The position numbers were made by a program, and so were the translations under genes. Below are positions 1 through 9,938 of a stretch of 64,000 nucleotides of DNA, piece after piece (the first letter of the stretch is position 1; each line of letters starts with the position of its first letter). The notes under the pieces were generated by a model. It saw only the letters and a list, made by a program, of their open reading frames with translations. It did not search any database and was not told the origin of the DNA. This DNA comes from Sphaerosporella brunnea. Its lineage: Eukaryota; Ascomycota; Pezizomycetes; Pezizales; Pyronemataceae. The DNA lies in NCBI GenBank assembly GCA_008704415.1, contig VXIS01000054.1, forward strand, positions 124,001-188,000, given 5' to 3'.

Positions 1-329
1 GCATTCTTAGCCCAGTCTGTTCCGAATATCCATTGCGTCTAGACGTCTGGGACTTTGAAGCAGCCACCAACCACCGTGTTGCTCCTGGAAAGACTCGGCG
101 GGTTTTAAGACCAATGTTGTGCCCGTCAAATCTGACCATTTTTTTCCTCTGCCTACACAACTGTAAACCGAGTTCCTGACAGAGGAGGGTGACCCGTTCT
201 TTACTTTCCATTCCCCCTTCCGTCCCCTTGTTTTACTCGCCGGTCGAGATTGCGTTGATCGTATTTCTCTTCTTGTCTATTTTATTCTTTCGTTTAGTTT
301 GAGTCGCCGGTTTCTGCTGTTTCTTCATC
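1..329. other. upstream region of the secreted-protein gene
   Basis: No coding frame is recognisable here. The last 150 bases before the start codon at 330 are rich in C and T, as is common for fungal promoters and 5' leaders. No specific regulatory motif could be named. Confidence 0.5.
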
Positions 330-1589
330 ATGTATGCGAAGTTGCCCCTGCTGTTGCTGCTATCCGCCGGGCTCGCCTCGATTACGACTGCATCCGCTCC
401 ACACTTAGATGAACGAAGTATTGGGATTGTTCCTCGACAAGTTGGCCTCAGTTACCCCAATGAACGCTATGGATATAAACTAACAGATGAATCAGAATGC
501 CAATAGTCGAAACCGTGGCGGAAACAATAATAAGAACCAAGGCAACAATAATCAAAACAATGGCAACAAGAACAATAACAATGCATTGCAGCTCAATCCC
601 GCAAACGTGCAAGATGCCTCTCAGGCAACCGGTCAGGCAGCTGGGGCAGAAGCAGGCCAATCAGCGTCAGCAACGTAGGTGATTTCTTCTTCCAGAAGAT
701 GGTTCCACTATTGATCGCCTCTCCACAGAGACAATGCAAACTTCATCAACTTCTGCTCCGGAAAAACCTTGACCAACGGAGCCCAAGTTACGGGGGGATC
801 GTGCAACGGCATCGTCATGGGTCTGTGAAGGCCGTCTATCCAACGTAGCGTCAATACTGAACTCATTCGTATAGGCGATATTCCATCACAGAATAACATG
901 GTCTCATCAATCATAGTTTCCCCGCAACCCGGCGAAAATATCGCGGCCAACACACCGTTCAATATCCAGGTCCAGGTCGCAAATCTAGCAGCAGGGTCGT
1001 TTACCAACCCTCAGAACACCTACTACGCCGCGCCGCAGGCGCTTAGTGGCGGCAAAATCGTCGGCCATACTCACGTCACTGTTCAAGATCTTGGCAACAG
1101 TTTGACGCCTAACACTCCGTGAGTAAAACCAAGTTTCTGTAAGGCCCTAAACTAAAACTTTTCTCTCGTTGTAGTCCCGATGCAACAACTTTTGCATTTT
1201 TCAAGGGCATCAACGATAACGGAAACGGCAATGGTCTTCTTAGCGCGTCGGTCACCCAGGGTCTCCCCGCCGGAAACTACAGAGTGTGCACAATGAGCAG
1301 TGCCTCGAACCATCAGCCTGTTCTCATGCCCGTTGCTCAGCGAGGTGCTCAGGACGACTGCACCAAGTTCACCGTCGGCCAAGGTAACAACAACAACAAT
1401 AACAACCAGGCCGGAAATGCTGCTGGAAACGGTGCTGGTAATAAGGGCAACACCGGCAACACAGGCAACACAGGCAATACCGGCACAGGAAAGACAGGTG
1501 CGGGTCGGACTGGTAAAGGAAAAGGAGGGCGTCGTAGTGGACGGTTCGGCGGAGGCTTCAAGTACCGTCCAAGAGGGGCTCGAGCCTAA
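330..1589 (+). CDS. secreted Asn-rich conserved fungal protein
   Basis: Five exons (330..440, 496..674, 729..820, 875..1118, 1175..1589) give 346 residues. The start is the ATG at 330, which opens a hydrophobic signal peptide (about residues 1-22). An Asn-rich linker follows (about 38-60), then a conserved core that includes NFINFC, GSCNGIVMG, GGKIVGHTHVT and RVCTMSSASNHQP. Four cysteines in the core could form two disulfides. The tail consists of Gly/Asn/Thr repeats (GNTGNTGNT) and ends very basic. The core matches a family of secreted filamentous-fungal proteins that I recall being mislabelled 'ribosomal protein S17'; no biochemical role is known to me. The first intron (441..495) has a CTAAC branch site 10 nt before its acceptor, and all four introns are 54-56 nt. 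The extracellular location follows from the signal peptide; the function is unknown. Confidence 0.75.
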
Positions 1590-2854
1590 TTGTGACCACT
1601 CAACACAAGTTAGAAGGAGGCGATTTGACAGTTTGGATTAAATTCCGAACACGATTGTAATTTTCTTCTTTCGTTTTTCTTGGTTCATATATATTTCTTC
1701 AGTTTTTTGTTTTGTTCGTGGACAAATTTGAGGATCATGGACATTGTCTTTTGATCGTCTCCATATTTGTCTTCCATTGGCTTCAGCTATGGTTATGGAA
1801 CGAAGGAGGATGGATGGGCTCTATATGAAGGATGTACTAGTACATAGACAGAGGGATCAAAAGAAGTGCCCAGGTGGTGCTGGCACATCTGTTCAGCGAT
1901 GCTCAGTACTGGCAGTTTCAGCAAGCTTTGAGCTTAGAATTTTGTCTCTCAGTCAGCCAGCACAATAAATCACACATGATGCATGATTCATACGCTAGGC
2001 GTTTCTGAGGTGCGAATATCGAGACCAAGATTACATCTGGCGCACGCGAAATAAAACAAAGATTGAATGAGCAAACGAGGTGGCTGGTTGGATCTGACGA
2101 GAGGAGAAGGCAACTCCAGGAAGAAACAAGCACGGCCTGCCCTCTCCCTATAGTGGCGAAGAAAATCGAACAAATCAAGTCTAAGCCTCGCATGCAAGTG
2201 TTTTAAAAACTCCCATGGCTAACGCCTCATGGTGATACTGGATGATTGTCGAAGCTTCAGAGTTCCAACGCAGTTTTGGTGCGGGTACACTCCAATCAGT
2301 GCATACCATGGATAGGAGCTCCTCTTGACGTAACACACGACATAGACAACCAATCACTGTCAATCACTCGCTGTATGTTCAAATGGAACACACTGCGTTA
2401 ATCAACTGTACTATAGTCCAGGCTTGAGTCAAGAAAACCCGCTGTGCATGCGTTGTTAATCTTTCGGAATTCATCAAAGCACGTGGTGCTGCGGGGTTAG
2501 GGCTGAGTAATTTTTTTTTACCCGCGGATTCTACGGACTCTCATGAAAGAAAACTGTTTTCTACATGTTGCTAGGAGTCGAGTCTTCGAAACCTTTCTGA
2601 CCATAATTTTATTGGTCGCTGCATTATCCTCCGATTCACAAACTCCATCTGTTTCAGATCACTGAGCGGACAGTGACGGGAGGCCTTTTGAGACACTTGA
2701 AACGAACGTGGTTCGGCCTCCGCCGCAACCCATCCACCGCCTACCCATCGCCGTCGAAGCCTATACCACGGGTTTTTTGTTATATATATAATTATTTTTT
2801 TGCTTTTTCTTGCGTTTCGTCTTTGTTCCGCAGCACAAAGAGCTCGAGGGGACA
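1590..2854. other. intergenic region, no gene seen
   Basis: Only short, unrelated open frames occur here. The stretch just after 1590 is T-rich and is probably the 3' UTR of the secreted-protein gene. A T- and A-rich tract near 2775-2805 lies just upstream of the next gene. Confidence 0.5.
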
Positions 2855-3543
2855 ATGTCGTCCAGTAATGATGGAGAGGTCTGCTTGCCGCCCGAGGTCG
2901 CAGCAGAGTTGGCGGGGTACCTGAGAAGCTCGCTATTCGCGCCGTTGGTACGCTTTAAAACCATTCACGCGGTAGTTGGAACTCCGGATGCTGATGATGA
3001 TATGCACTATGAAACATGCTATAGAGCTCCAACATTACGAGACTCTGCGACGATTGTGAAGAGAATATGAAGGCGCAGAAAGATCTGGTTCAGGATGTGG
3101 GTTCTCCGCTGCCCCCGCATGTCATACATGTCATAGCAGATACCAATACAACATGCACAGGTCCAAGCACAAATTTCCGAGGTGATCGAGCCAACGGCAG
3201 AAAAGCTAGTGCCCATTGCCGAGGAGCTCAAAGACGTCTATCGTCAGATCGAATTACTGGAGGTGCTATTCCGATTATGTCCATGTTGGCCCCCCACTTC
3301 TGACTGTGTGCACAGGCACTCGTTGAGAGAACCGGTGAGAACATCAAGCAGATGACCAGTAAAGTGGAGAAAACGGAGCAGGCGTTACGTCGCGAAGAAA
3401 GGGCATTGAACGAAGGAAAACCGCTGGCGATGTGGAAGGAGCCTGATCAGATCAAAGTGTTCCGGGCCGCTGATTATGTCGAGAATGGGCGGTTGAAAGA
3501 GCCTCCTCCCCCACAATCAAGGACTCCAATAGTGGCATTGTGA
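2855..3543 (+). CDS. BLOC-1 subunit 4 (cappuccino/Cnl1)-like coiled-coil protein
   Basis: Four exons (2855..2947, 3025..3096, 3161..3262, 3316..3543) give 164 residues. The exons were joined because each junction keeps phase 0 and restores one continuous helical sequence. Residues about 55-125 form a predicted coiled coil containing EELKDVYRQIELLEALVE and QMTSKVEKTEQAL. The spacing and charge pattern resemble the cappuccino/BLOC1S4 family (Cnl1 in yeast), a subunit of the BLOC-1 complex acting in endosomal and vacuolar trafficking. That assignment rests on remembered similarity of a short coiled coil and could be wrong; other BORC or BLOC-1 subunits are alternatives. The short tail after residue 130 is Pro-rich. 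The gene converges on the RSA3 gene with only about 107 bp between the stop codons. Confidence 0.6.
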
Positions 3544-3650
3544 GTAGCCGGAGAGGTTTGACGGTGTAATTTTCTAGCACAAGAGGATGCATAATATCGA
3601 CATCTGAGAACATACTACGACTCTCAAAAAACATAATGCTATGGTATCCA

Positions 3651-4342
3651 TTATTCCGCGACTCCGCCGACGGCTATTCGTTTCTCGTCGGCATCAAATA
3701 TGTTGACTCCCTGCTTCAACGCGCGCACCAGCATCGGCAGCGACTTGTCGCTGAAATCTTTGGACATCCGCACAGAGTTCAGATCGTCGCCGAATTCGGT
3801 CGTCAATAAGCGCATGTAGTACTCTTCGAAGCGGGTGGCGCTTTGCGGGTCGTGGAGATCGCGCACGGGAGATGGAATGCGGCCGCTCTACAGGATGCGA
3901 TGTCAGTTTGTGTTTTCGTTTTGTGGGTTTCGTTGTGCGCAGATAGAAATCAGTCAGTATATGCATACCTTTTCTGAAAGTACCCGCTCCGTGCTAGCCA
4001 CCATGTCGTCTTCGGCAGACTCTGCTTCATCGTCCGAGGAAGCTTCAGAAGGAGCGTCCTTTACCCATTAGAATTACCCATTAGAATTATGTCCATATAA
4101 AACTTCTCTTCGGGCTGTCCCAAGCAAACCTTCATCTCCAAATCCACATCCATTGCGCTGGCAGTCTTTCCTTTTGCAGGCTTCTTCACCGCCGCCACCT
4201 CCTCCTCACTTTCGCTGCTGCTGCTGCTGCTGTCGCTCTCGGAGGAAGATGAGACTTCGGCTGTGCGTACATTGCGCCGCCGTCGCTTTCGATTCCTTTG
4301 CCCGTCGGTGGTGGTGGTGTTTGTGCGTTTTGAGTTGCCCAT
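3651..4342 (-). CDS. RSA3: ribosome assembly protein 3 (Rsa3)
   Basis: Three exons (4130..4342, 3969..4058, 3651..3887) give 179 residues. The N-terminus is basic (RNRKRRRRN, a likely nuclear or nucleolar signal), followed by a Ser/Glu tract (SSSSESDSSSSSSESEEE). The C-terminal exon carries the Rsa3 domain with RFEEYYMRLLTTEFGDDLN and SLPMLVRALKQG. Rsa3 is a nucleolar factor needed for early 60S subunit assembly, where it works with the helicase Dbp6. The 71-nt first intron (4059..4129) holds a 13-bp tandem duplication next to its acceptor. The 5' end faces the next gene, with about 160 bp of shared upstream DNA. Confidence 0.85.
4063..4088. repeat. 13-bp tandem duplication inside the RSA3 intron
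   Basis: The unit acccattagaatt occurs twice head to tail (4063..4075 and 4076..4088). On the transcribed minus strand each copy supplies a TTCTAAT branch-site-like motif and a GGGTA segment close to the acceptor. Its length is not a multiple of three, but it lies within the proposed intron and so would not affect the frame. Confidence 0.8.
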
Positions 4343-4502
4343 GTTCGAGTTGTGAAGATGCACGCGAAATTTTGAAGTTATCAAAGACGCTTATGCAACT
4401 CGCGCGTCGCTTAGCCCGCTTGCCACGTGATGGACGCTAAATACTTAGTCAAACAAACCCCTGCTCTACTGTATTTCAGCAGCATCAAAGAAAAGCATCC
4501 GC

Positions 4503-5918
4503 ATGGCTGCACCGGCCCTCCTTGACGTGGACCTCCTCATTTTCGACTATCTGCTGTGGTACTGCACCAACTCGCTCTTAACCGAGCGCCGTCTGCGCGC
4601 TGAAGATAGTCGAGGTGAAATCGCCGATGTCGCGCGCAACGGCGACAATGCTATCAAGCTACTGATCAGTACGTTCTCACAGGCTTCTTGCTTTCATTTT
4701 CTGCAAGTTGGAGCAGCTGATTCAGGTGACCACTCACAGGTTTTCACCGCGCTTTCACCCGACAGCATCCTCACAGCCTACTTCCTGAAACTCTGTCTCT
4801 GCGCCTGCGCATCTGTCGATTTGCCGTAATATTCCTGCGGCGCATAGACGTCACTTCACACGACTTCGTTCCTGACAGGAACGAACGCCGAAAGCGAACT
4901 CTGCGATGGTTACGACGCCGTGGCATCTCATCAGTCTTGGGCAATGATTTCTTTGTTTCGCCAGCAACGCCTTTTTCGCAATCACTACTGCGGAAAAATT
5001 CCGAAGCCCTGCGACAGCGCACCTCTGGTTCAATCTTTGGGGGTGCTGCGTTGTGCGATGCGTTGTGGGAGTTTCTGCTCCTGACGGCGCACATTGCAGC
5101 GCGAGACGGCGAGGTCACCGATGCGTGGATGATGAATGCTGTGGATTTTATGATTCAGGCTGCGCTTGAAGAATACCGATGTCATGGGCGCACAGGGGCC
5201 GATGCTATGAACGAGTGCTTTGCCGTTGGATTTACTCCGCTCGGAGACCTTGCGGACCAGACAACCCAAGAGATTGCGGTTAACGACCTGTTTGCAGCCC
5301 AAGACGGTGCAATAGGGGAGGAATTTGAAGCTCAACGGAATGAGGGATTATTGGAGGTCAGTCCTACCCTATGCCCATTGTATTTTGGCGTCTGCAAGCC
5401 ACTTAGTGCGCCAAATCGGGAAATGGCCAGCCCTTCCGAGGCTTATTTGACTTCTGACGCCTTGGAGAGCTTCCACGTCGGTAATCAAGTCTTCATGTCT
5501 AGGTGCTCGTGAGCCTTGTTTCTATTTTGTCTCTAAATTCTATCAGCCGCTATGCCGTGAACAGTGACTGTCCGTGGCATACTAATCTCATATTGACCAC
5601 TTTTGTAAACTCAATATTGGGGTCTCCGAGTGTCGAGTTAAAACACGCTGTTGGCATGGAACCAGTAGCTGACTGACGGTTGGCCAGATGGTTGTGCCAC
5701 CAGGAGCCTCCTTGGAGGGCCATTTTGAATCACTTGCGGTTCAATATCCGTGGAAAGAGTTCGAGGACGGGATCATCAACTGTCTCGTGGCGGCATTTCA
5801 AAGTCAGCCACGCCCAGTTCTGGCACAACTTGAGCAGGGCCGACTGGAAGGATTCGACACAGGAGATGTGCATGCTGTTCTGGCTGGGGCCGGTGTGCCG
5901 GTTGAAGAATGGCAATAG
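4503..5918 (+). CDS. conserved-looking protein of unknown function
   Basis: The model has three exons (4503..4668, 4740..5356, 5688..5918), 337 residues. Exon 2 is a long open frame rich in Arg, Leu and Ala and reads like a helical, soluble protein. The first splice (GTACGT donor, 71 nt) is well supported by frame. The second intron is unusually long for this window (331 nt). It was chosen because the open frame at 5688 is protein-like and joins in phase, and because a GCTGAC branch site precedes the CCAG acceptor at 5687. If it is wrong, the protein would instead read through to a stop at 5512. I see no signal peptide, membrane segment or known catalytic motif and do not recognise the family. 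It is divergent from RSA3. Confidence 0.5.
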
Positions 5919-6189
5919 TGGACGAGACGTGAGAGAAGAAATGATTATGAAGTATTTACAGGGTAGGATCGAGTATCCAAGCCATGCTGCTGGTACTGTC
6001 TGCATTTTGGATGGAGTACGGCGGTTTGGGGGGATGGCTTTTTCCTCCTACTGTCGTTATTATCAGTTACTAGTGAAGATGTTTTCAGATGGAGCCCACG
6101 GCGTGCAATGGTTATCTATAAGTATAGAATAGTACTTACTACTTAAGTATACAAGTATTGGAAGTGCAGTGAAATTATATTCTGTGCAT

Positions 6190-6790
6190 CCATGTTTTTT
6201 TGTTTTAATCATACTGTATTCGGCCACTTGTGGCCATGACATAACAAGAAGTGGACTATGCTACCCCTTAGGCCAAGCCTACAACTGGCGCCTGCGGCCC
6301 TTCTAAAGAAAAGAAGTCAAGGAAATTGCACCAGGTGGATGGAGATCGAGCCAAGGAGATTCGTAGCATAAATAAACGCGCCTAGGAGGGAGAGAGCAAA
6401 ATTCATTACACCATAACGCCCCTCTCGGGCCATGCCCCAACCTCAGTAGTGCTCAGGAAAATCATCACCGCTTCCGTACACCTGACGTCAGCCAGCAGAG
6501 CAGCGGTCAAAGACGCCGGCCATCGTTTCTGATTCCCTTCTTTGGTGGCATTCTTAACGGCCTTCTGAAGGACCATCTTTCCGCTTTTCCACCTTAGGTG
6601 ATCGCGGGTCTGGACAGCATCCGTATCGCACCACCAGCATTTGTCGTTTGGCCTGCGCATCGTCTTGAGGAGGTATGGGCCTTTAGGAAGGTTTCGCTGT
6701 GGTCTCAGATATCTTGTGCGCCTGCAGAATGCGCGACCCAAGGTATGCTGCAAGCATAAAATCGAGGTTTTGCTGTTCCTCTCCGACAAT
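6190..6790 (-). mobile_element. 3' end of a Tad/I-like LINE, 5'-truncated
   Basis: On the minus strand the sequence encodes the C-terminal end of a LINE second ORF, including a Cys-rich stretch NDKCWWCDTDAVQTRDHL and the motif EVGAWPERGV. Beyond the stop lies an untranslated tail ending in ATGATTAAAAC plus an A-rich stretch (about 6190-6310). The same protein motifs and tail recur on the plus strand at 22.3-23.6 kb, so these are two copies of one family. The reverse transcriptase and endonuclease are absent. The element is dead on arrival, by 5' truncation. Confidence 0.75.
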
Positions 6791-7004
6791 GCAGCCGCAT
6801 TGCTGTGTACTTATTCACTAGACCCTTTGTGGGCGTTGCGTATTATTCCAGCAACCAATCAACAGCACCTGTATGCACTCAGGTTGCATTGTCGGATGCA
6901 GATTGATATCTAGCGTTTCCGCTTGTATCGCGACGTTTGGAATAAGAAATGACCTTTTCGTGATCGACAGCGCGCGTCTGCACAGATATGTGCATATGCG
7001 TGAC

Positions 7005-7085
7005 TTTTATATGCGAAAATGGCGATATCGGACGCAGCGAAACCTCCCTATTGGGCCTTGCCGAGTTTCAGCTGAAAGAAGCAGT
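7005..7085 (+). mobile_element. small inverted fragment of the same LINE
   Basis: The segment around cagcgaaacctccctattgg (7037..7056) matches, in the opposite orientation, the copy at about 6675-6710, where the minus strand reads cagcgaaaccttcctaaagg. Both translate to an R-Q/S-RNLP-x-GP-like stretch. The match is short and somewhat diverged. Borders are approximate. Confidence 0.45.
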
Positions 7086-7219
7086 GAGGTCGGCATTTTT
7101 GCGTCGTCTCTCGTACCGTGACTGTGCCACTGCGGGGTATAAGGAATTCTACGATAACTATGCGAAGCTATCGCTTGATATCAAGAGAGTTTACAGCTTC
7201 CTCCAACACCACAACCACA

Positions 7220-8009
7220 ATGTCGCCGCCGCCGCCTACCCCATTCAAACCTGCGCTCCTCGTTGTCGATCTCCAAGAGGACTTCTGCCCTCCAGTTAGT
7301 ATTGCCTGAAATACTCGCGGGCCCCTCCTCCTCCTCTGCTAAATTTTGTATTTCTTGCAAGAGTGGAGCGCTACCAGTCCCGAACGCCCGGGATGTCATC
7401 GCGCCCGTCAACCAGCTGCTCTCCTACCCGTTCGCGCTCAAGCTAGCGACCAAGGACTGGCATCCACCGTCGCACGTCTCGTTCGCCGCGAACCACGCGG
7501 GCTCGCCGCCGCCCTTCGTCTCCACGACCACAATCGAGCACCCGCTCAGCGCGGCGCACCGGTACACGACTACGCTGTGGCCGGTGCACTGCGTGCAGCA
7601 CACGCGCGGGTCCGAATTCGCCGCTGGGTTCGACTGCGCGAAAGTCGACGGCACCGTGCACAAGGGTGTCGACCCGCGCGTCGAGATGTATTCGGCCTTC
7701 TGTGACCCGTTTCGGTGGACTGAAGCTGGCGCTGTCTCCGCCAGTGGCTTGGAGCAGAGGCTGAAGGCGCTCGCCATCACCGATGTTTACGTCGTCGGTT
7801 TGGCAATGGATTATTGCGTGAAGGCTACCGCTGAGGACGCGGTCGCGTTTGGGTTTAGGACGTGGGTTGTCAGGGACGGCACCAGGGCTGTGGGAGGCGA
7901 GGAAGGCGCAAGAAAGGCCGAAGAGGAGATGGTTGCTAAAGGCATTCGTGTCGTGAGCTTGGGGGATGAGAGCCTAGGCTGGGTCGAAGCCCTGGAGGCA
8001 TCACCGTGA
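7220..8009 (+). CDS. PNC1: nicotinamidase (Pnc1)
   Basis: Two exons (7220..7294, 7362..8009) give 240 residues. The enzyme hydrolyses nicotinamide to nicotinic acid and ammonia in the NAD salvage pathway and so also lowers nicotinamide inhibition of sirtuins. The N-terminal ALLVVDLQEDFCPP carries the catalytic Asp17. The metal-site segment KDWHPPSHVSFAANH follows, then HKGVDPR with the catalytic Lys, and MDYCVKATAEDA with the nucleophilic Cys. All hallmarks of the isochorismatase-fold nicotinamidases are present and the length is normal. The 67-nt intron falls between CPP and SGALPVPN, the usual N-terminal loop. The gene converges on the LRR gene, with about 250 bp between stops. Confidence 0.93.
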
Positions 8010-8263
8010 TTCGCTCTGCACAAGATTGATTTCCACTGTCATCGAATTCAAACTAGACAGTACTTACCAAAGCTTTGTGCTACTTTTTTTTGTATTCTAT
8101 CATGCACACGAAAACAATCTGCGTTTCATGGTGAATGAATCATGTCCCTTAACCTTGATATACGCCCGTCCGAATTCAAAAAAAAAAACCTGCACAAACC
8201 TATTCGATCCATGACAAGAACGCCGAAGAAAACGCCCCACCGACCCAAACGCCGTCTGAAAGC

Positions 8264-9475
8264 TCAATTTGCCCGGCCAAGCACGGCCACGATCCGCATA
8301 TCGGAATATCGATTTCCCAACAACGCTTTCAGCCTGTGAACGAGCTCTACTTTGGTTCCTGTAACCTGGACGTCCTTGTTGAATTTGGCGTGTAGTTCCA
8401 GATTCCTTTTCAGCACTGGCATCGTGGCATGCTCCACCTTGGACGGGTCTTCGATGTATCCGGCTGGAATATCAGCCGCATACTTTTCTTGCATGTTGTT
8501 GATGGTCTCTATGGCGTGAGCCGGAATACTAAGCAACCTGCATCCTTTCGGTAGGTCGTCGATAACGAGCCGCCGCAAGGCGGGCATCGAAATGTTAGTA
8601 CCACGGAGGAAGAGGGCTGTCAACCTGTAGAGTGGGCGGAATACGAAGCGCGCTTCATCAGTGATTCCTTGGTTGTTGGAAATGTTGAGACTCGTCAAGG
8701 TGTGACGATGGCACACGAGGTTGTAGAGGGCCATGTTCGTGATGCCGGTGCCACAGAGATCCAGCGTTGTAAGGGACGGAAGAAGACGTAGAAGCGCAAT
8801 ATCATCAGTAGATAATATGTTGTTGCGAAGATTGAGGGTGGTAAGCTTGGTGAAGCGGCGTTGAGCAAAAAGCGGAGCGAGGAGCTCTGCAGGAGGGAAT
8901 TCGGGGATAGAGAAGCCATCAGAACTCGCAGGCAAGTTAAGGTCAAGCTTTTCAATCATGCTATCCGCGAAGCAGGAAACGAGGGACGGCGTCCAGAGCT
9001 CTGCGTGTGCAATGTCAGCGATAGGTGATGACACAGCGTTGATGCGGTCGTTACCTTTCTTTGAAATTATATCGGCAACCTCCTGGATCTTGTCGCAATC
9101 GACCATAGAGGCGAGTTCCTTCGCATCGACATCATGCGCCTCCAGATACTTGCGAATCTCGTTGCCGGGCTGGAACGCAGTCTTCAACGCAGAGACAGGT
9201 TTTGCCGAATTTCCGGCTCCTGCACCCTCATTTTCGTCGCTCCCCTTCACTCCCGATTTTTCATCCAGAAAGGAGTCATCCTGTCTGAAAGATGTGTCCC
9301 GCGAGTTGCAGGATTTGGGACCGAAGGCCTGTCGCTTGGGAGGGTGAGCTGCCGACGCAGCTTCAGTATCTGGCTGCTTTCGCTTGGGACGGGAGGAAGA
9401 ATTCGCAGGCGAGCCGGTAAAGATATCGATGGTGTCGGCATAGATTTCGATCTTTCTCTGCCGTTTTGGTGGCAT
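8264..9475 (-). CDS. leucine-rich-repeat protein, probably nuclear
   Basis: A single exon of 403 residues, starting at the ATG of MPPKRQRK; the longer frame upstream has alternative ATGs but a less typical start. Residues 1-110 are basic and disordered with possible nuclear signals (KRQRK, RPKRKQ). Residues about 190-320 hold leucine-rich repeats of the LTTLNLRNN, LTTLDLCGTGITN and LTSLNISNNQGITDE type, as in Rad7/Amn1-like proteins. The last 45 residues (LKRNLELHAKF, GTKVELVHRLKALLG) resemble a SAP-like helix-turn-helix that could bind nucleic acid. No F-box is visible. The exact role is unknown. It is divergent from the F-box gene at 9939. Confidence 0.7.
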   Translation of the reverse strand: MPPKRQRKIEIYADTIDIFTGSPANSSSRPKRKQPDTEAASAAHPPKRQAFGPKSCNSRDTSFRQDDSFLDEKSGVKGSDENEGAGAGNSAKPVSALKTAFQPGNEIRKYLEAHDVDAKELASMVDCDKIQEVADIISKKGNDRINAVSSPIADIAHAELWTPSLVSCFADSMIEKLDLNLPASSDGFSIPEFPPAELLAPLFAQRRFTKLTTLNLRNNILSTDDIALLRLLPSLTTLDLCGTGITNMALYNLVCHRHTLTSLNISNNQGITDEARFVFRPLYRLTALFLRGTNISMPALRRLVIDDLPKGCRLLSIPAHAIETINNMQEKYAADIPAGYIEDPSKVEHATMPVLKRNLELHAKFNKDVQVTGTKVELVHRLKALLGNRYSDMRIVAVLGRAN

Positions 9476-9938
9476 CTTGGGGGTGTTTGGGGATGCAGGG
9501 GATCGAGCTTTGTGAAGGTGGGTAGTTGCAGGAGACGTGACGCCGGTCACGTGCGGGTTGGGGATGCGTGAAAGCTTTTTCAAGATTCACTGGCCATCAC
9601 TCAGCTCTGTCACAATTCTTGATCCTTTCTTTGCTTTCTGAAGGCCCCTTCCCTTCCCTGTTGCTTGAGATCAGTAGAGTAGAGTTCTCAAGTCAGCACG
9701 CAGACGAGCCGGTCAAATCATCCATCTCGAGTCCAAGATAGTAGTAATCTCTCGGTAGATAGCCGCCACTGCAACTGCACTCCCCGCCTCCCCCGCCTGC
9801 CACCACCACTCCACCCCCCCCCCCCCTCCCAAAAATCACCCCGACTCTTCCTTCAGGGTCTCCCCTTCAAGGCCCTGCCGAAACATAACTCCTCCCCCCT
9901 CTCTCTTCGAGGGTTGTTATGCATCCTTCGGATACTCC
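9476..9938. promoter_or_regulatory. shared divergent upstream region with a C13 run
   Basis: This region lies between the divergently transcribed LRR and F-box genes and must hold both promoters. It is C/T-rich on the plus strand towards 9939 and contains an uninterrupted run of 13 C (9814..9826). I cannot name a specific factor site. Confidence 0.5.
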
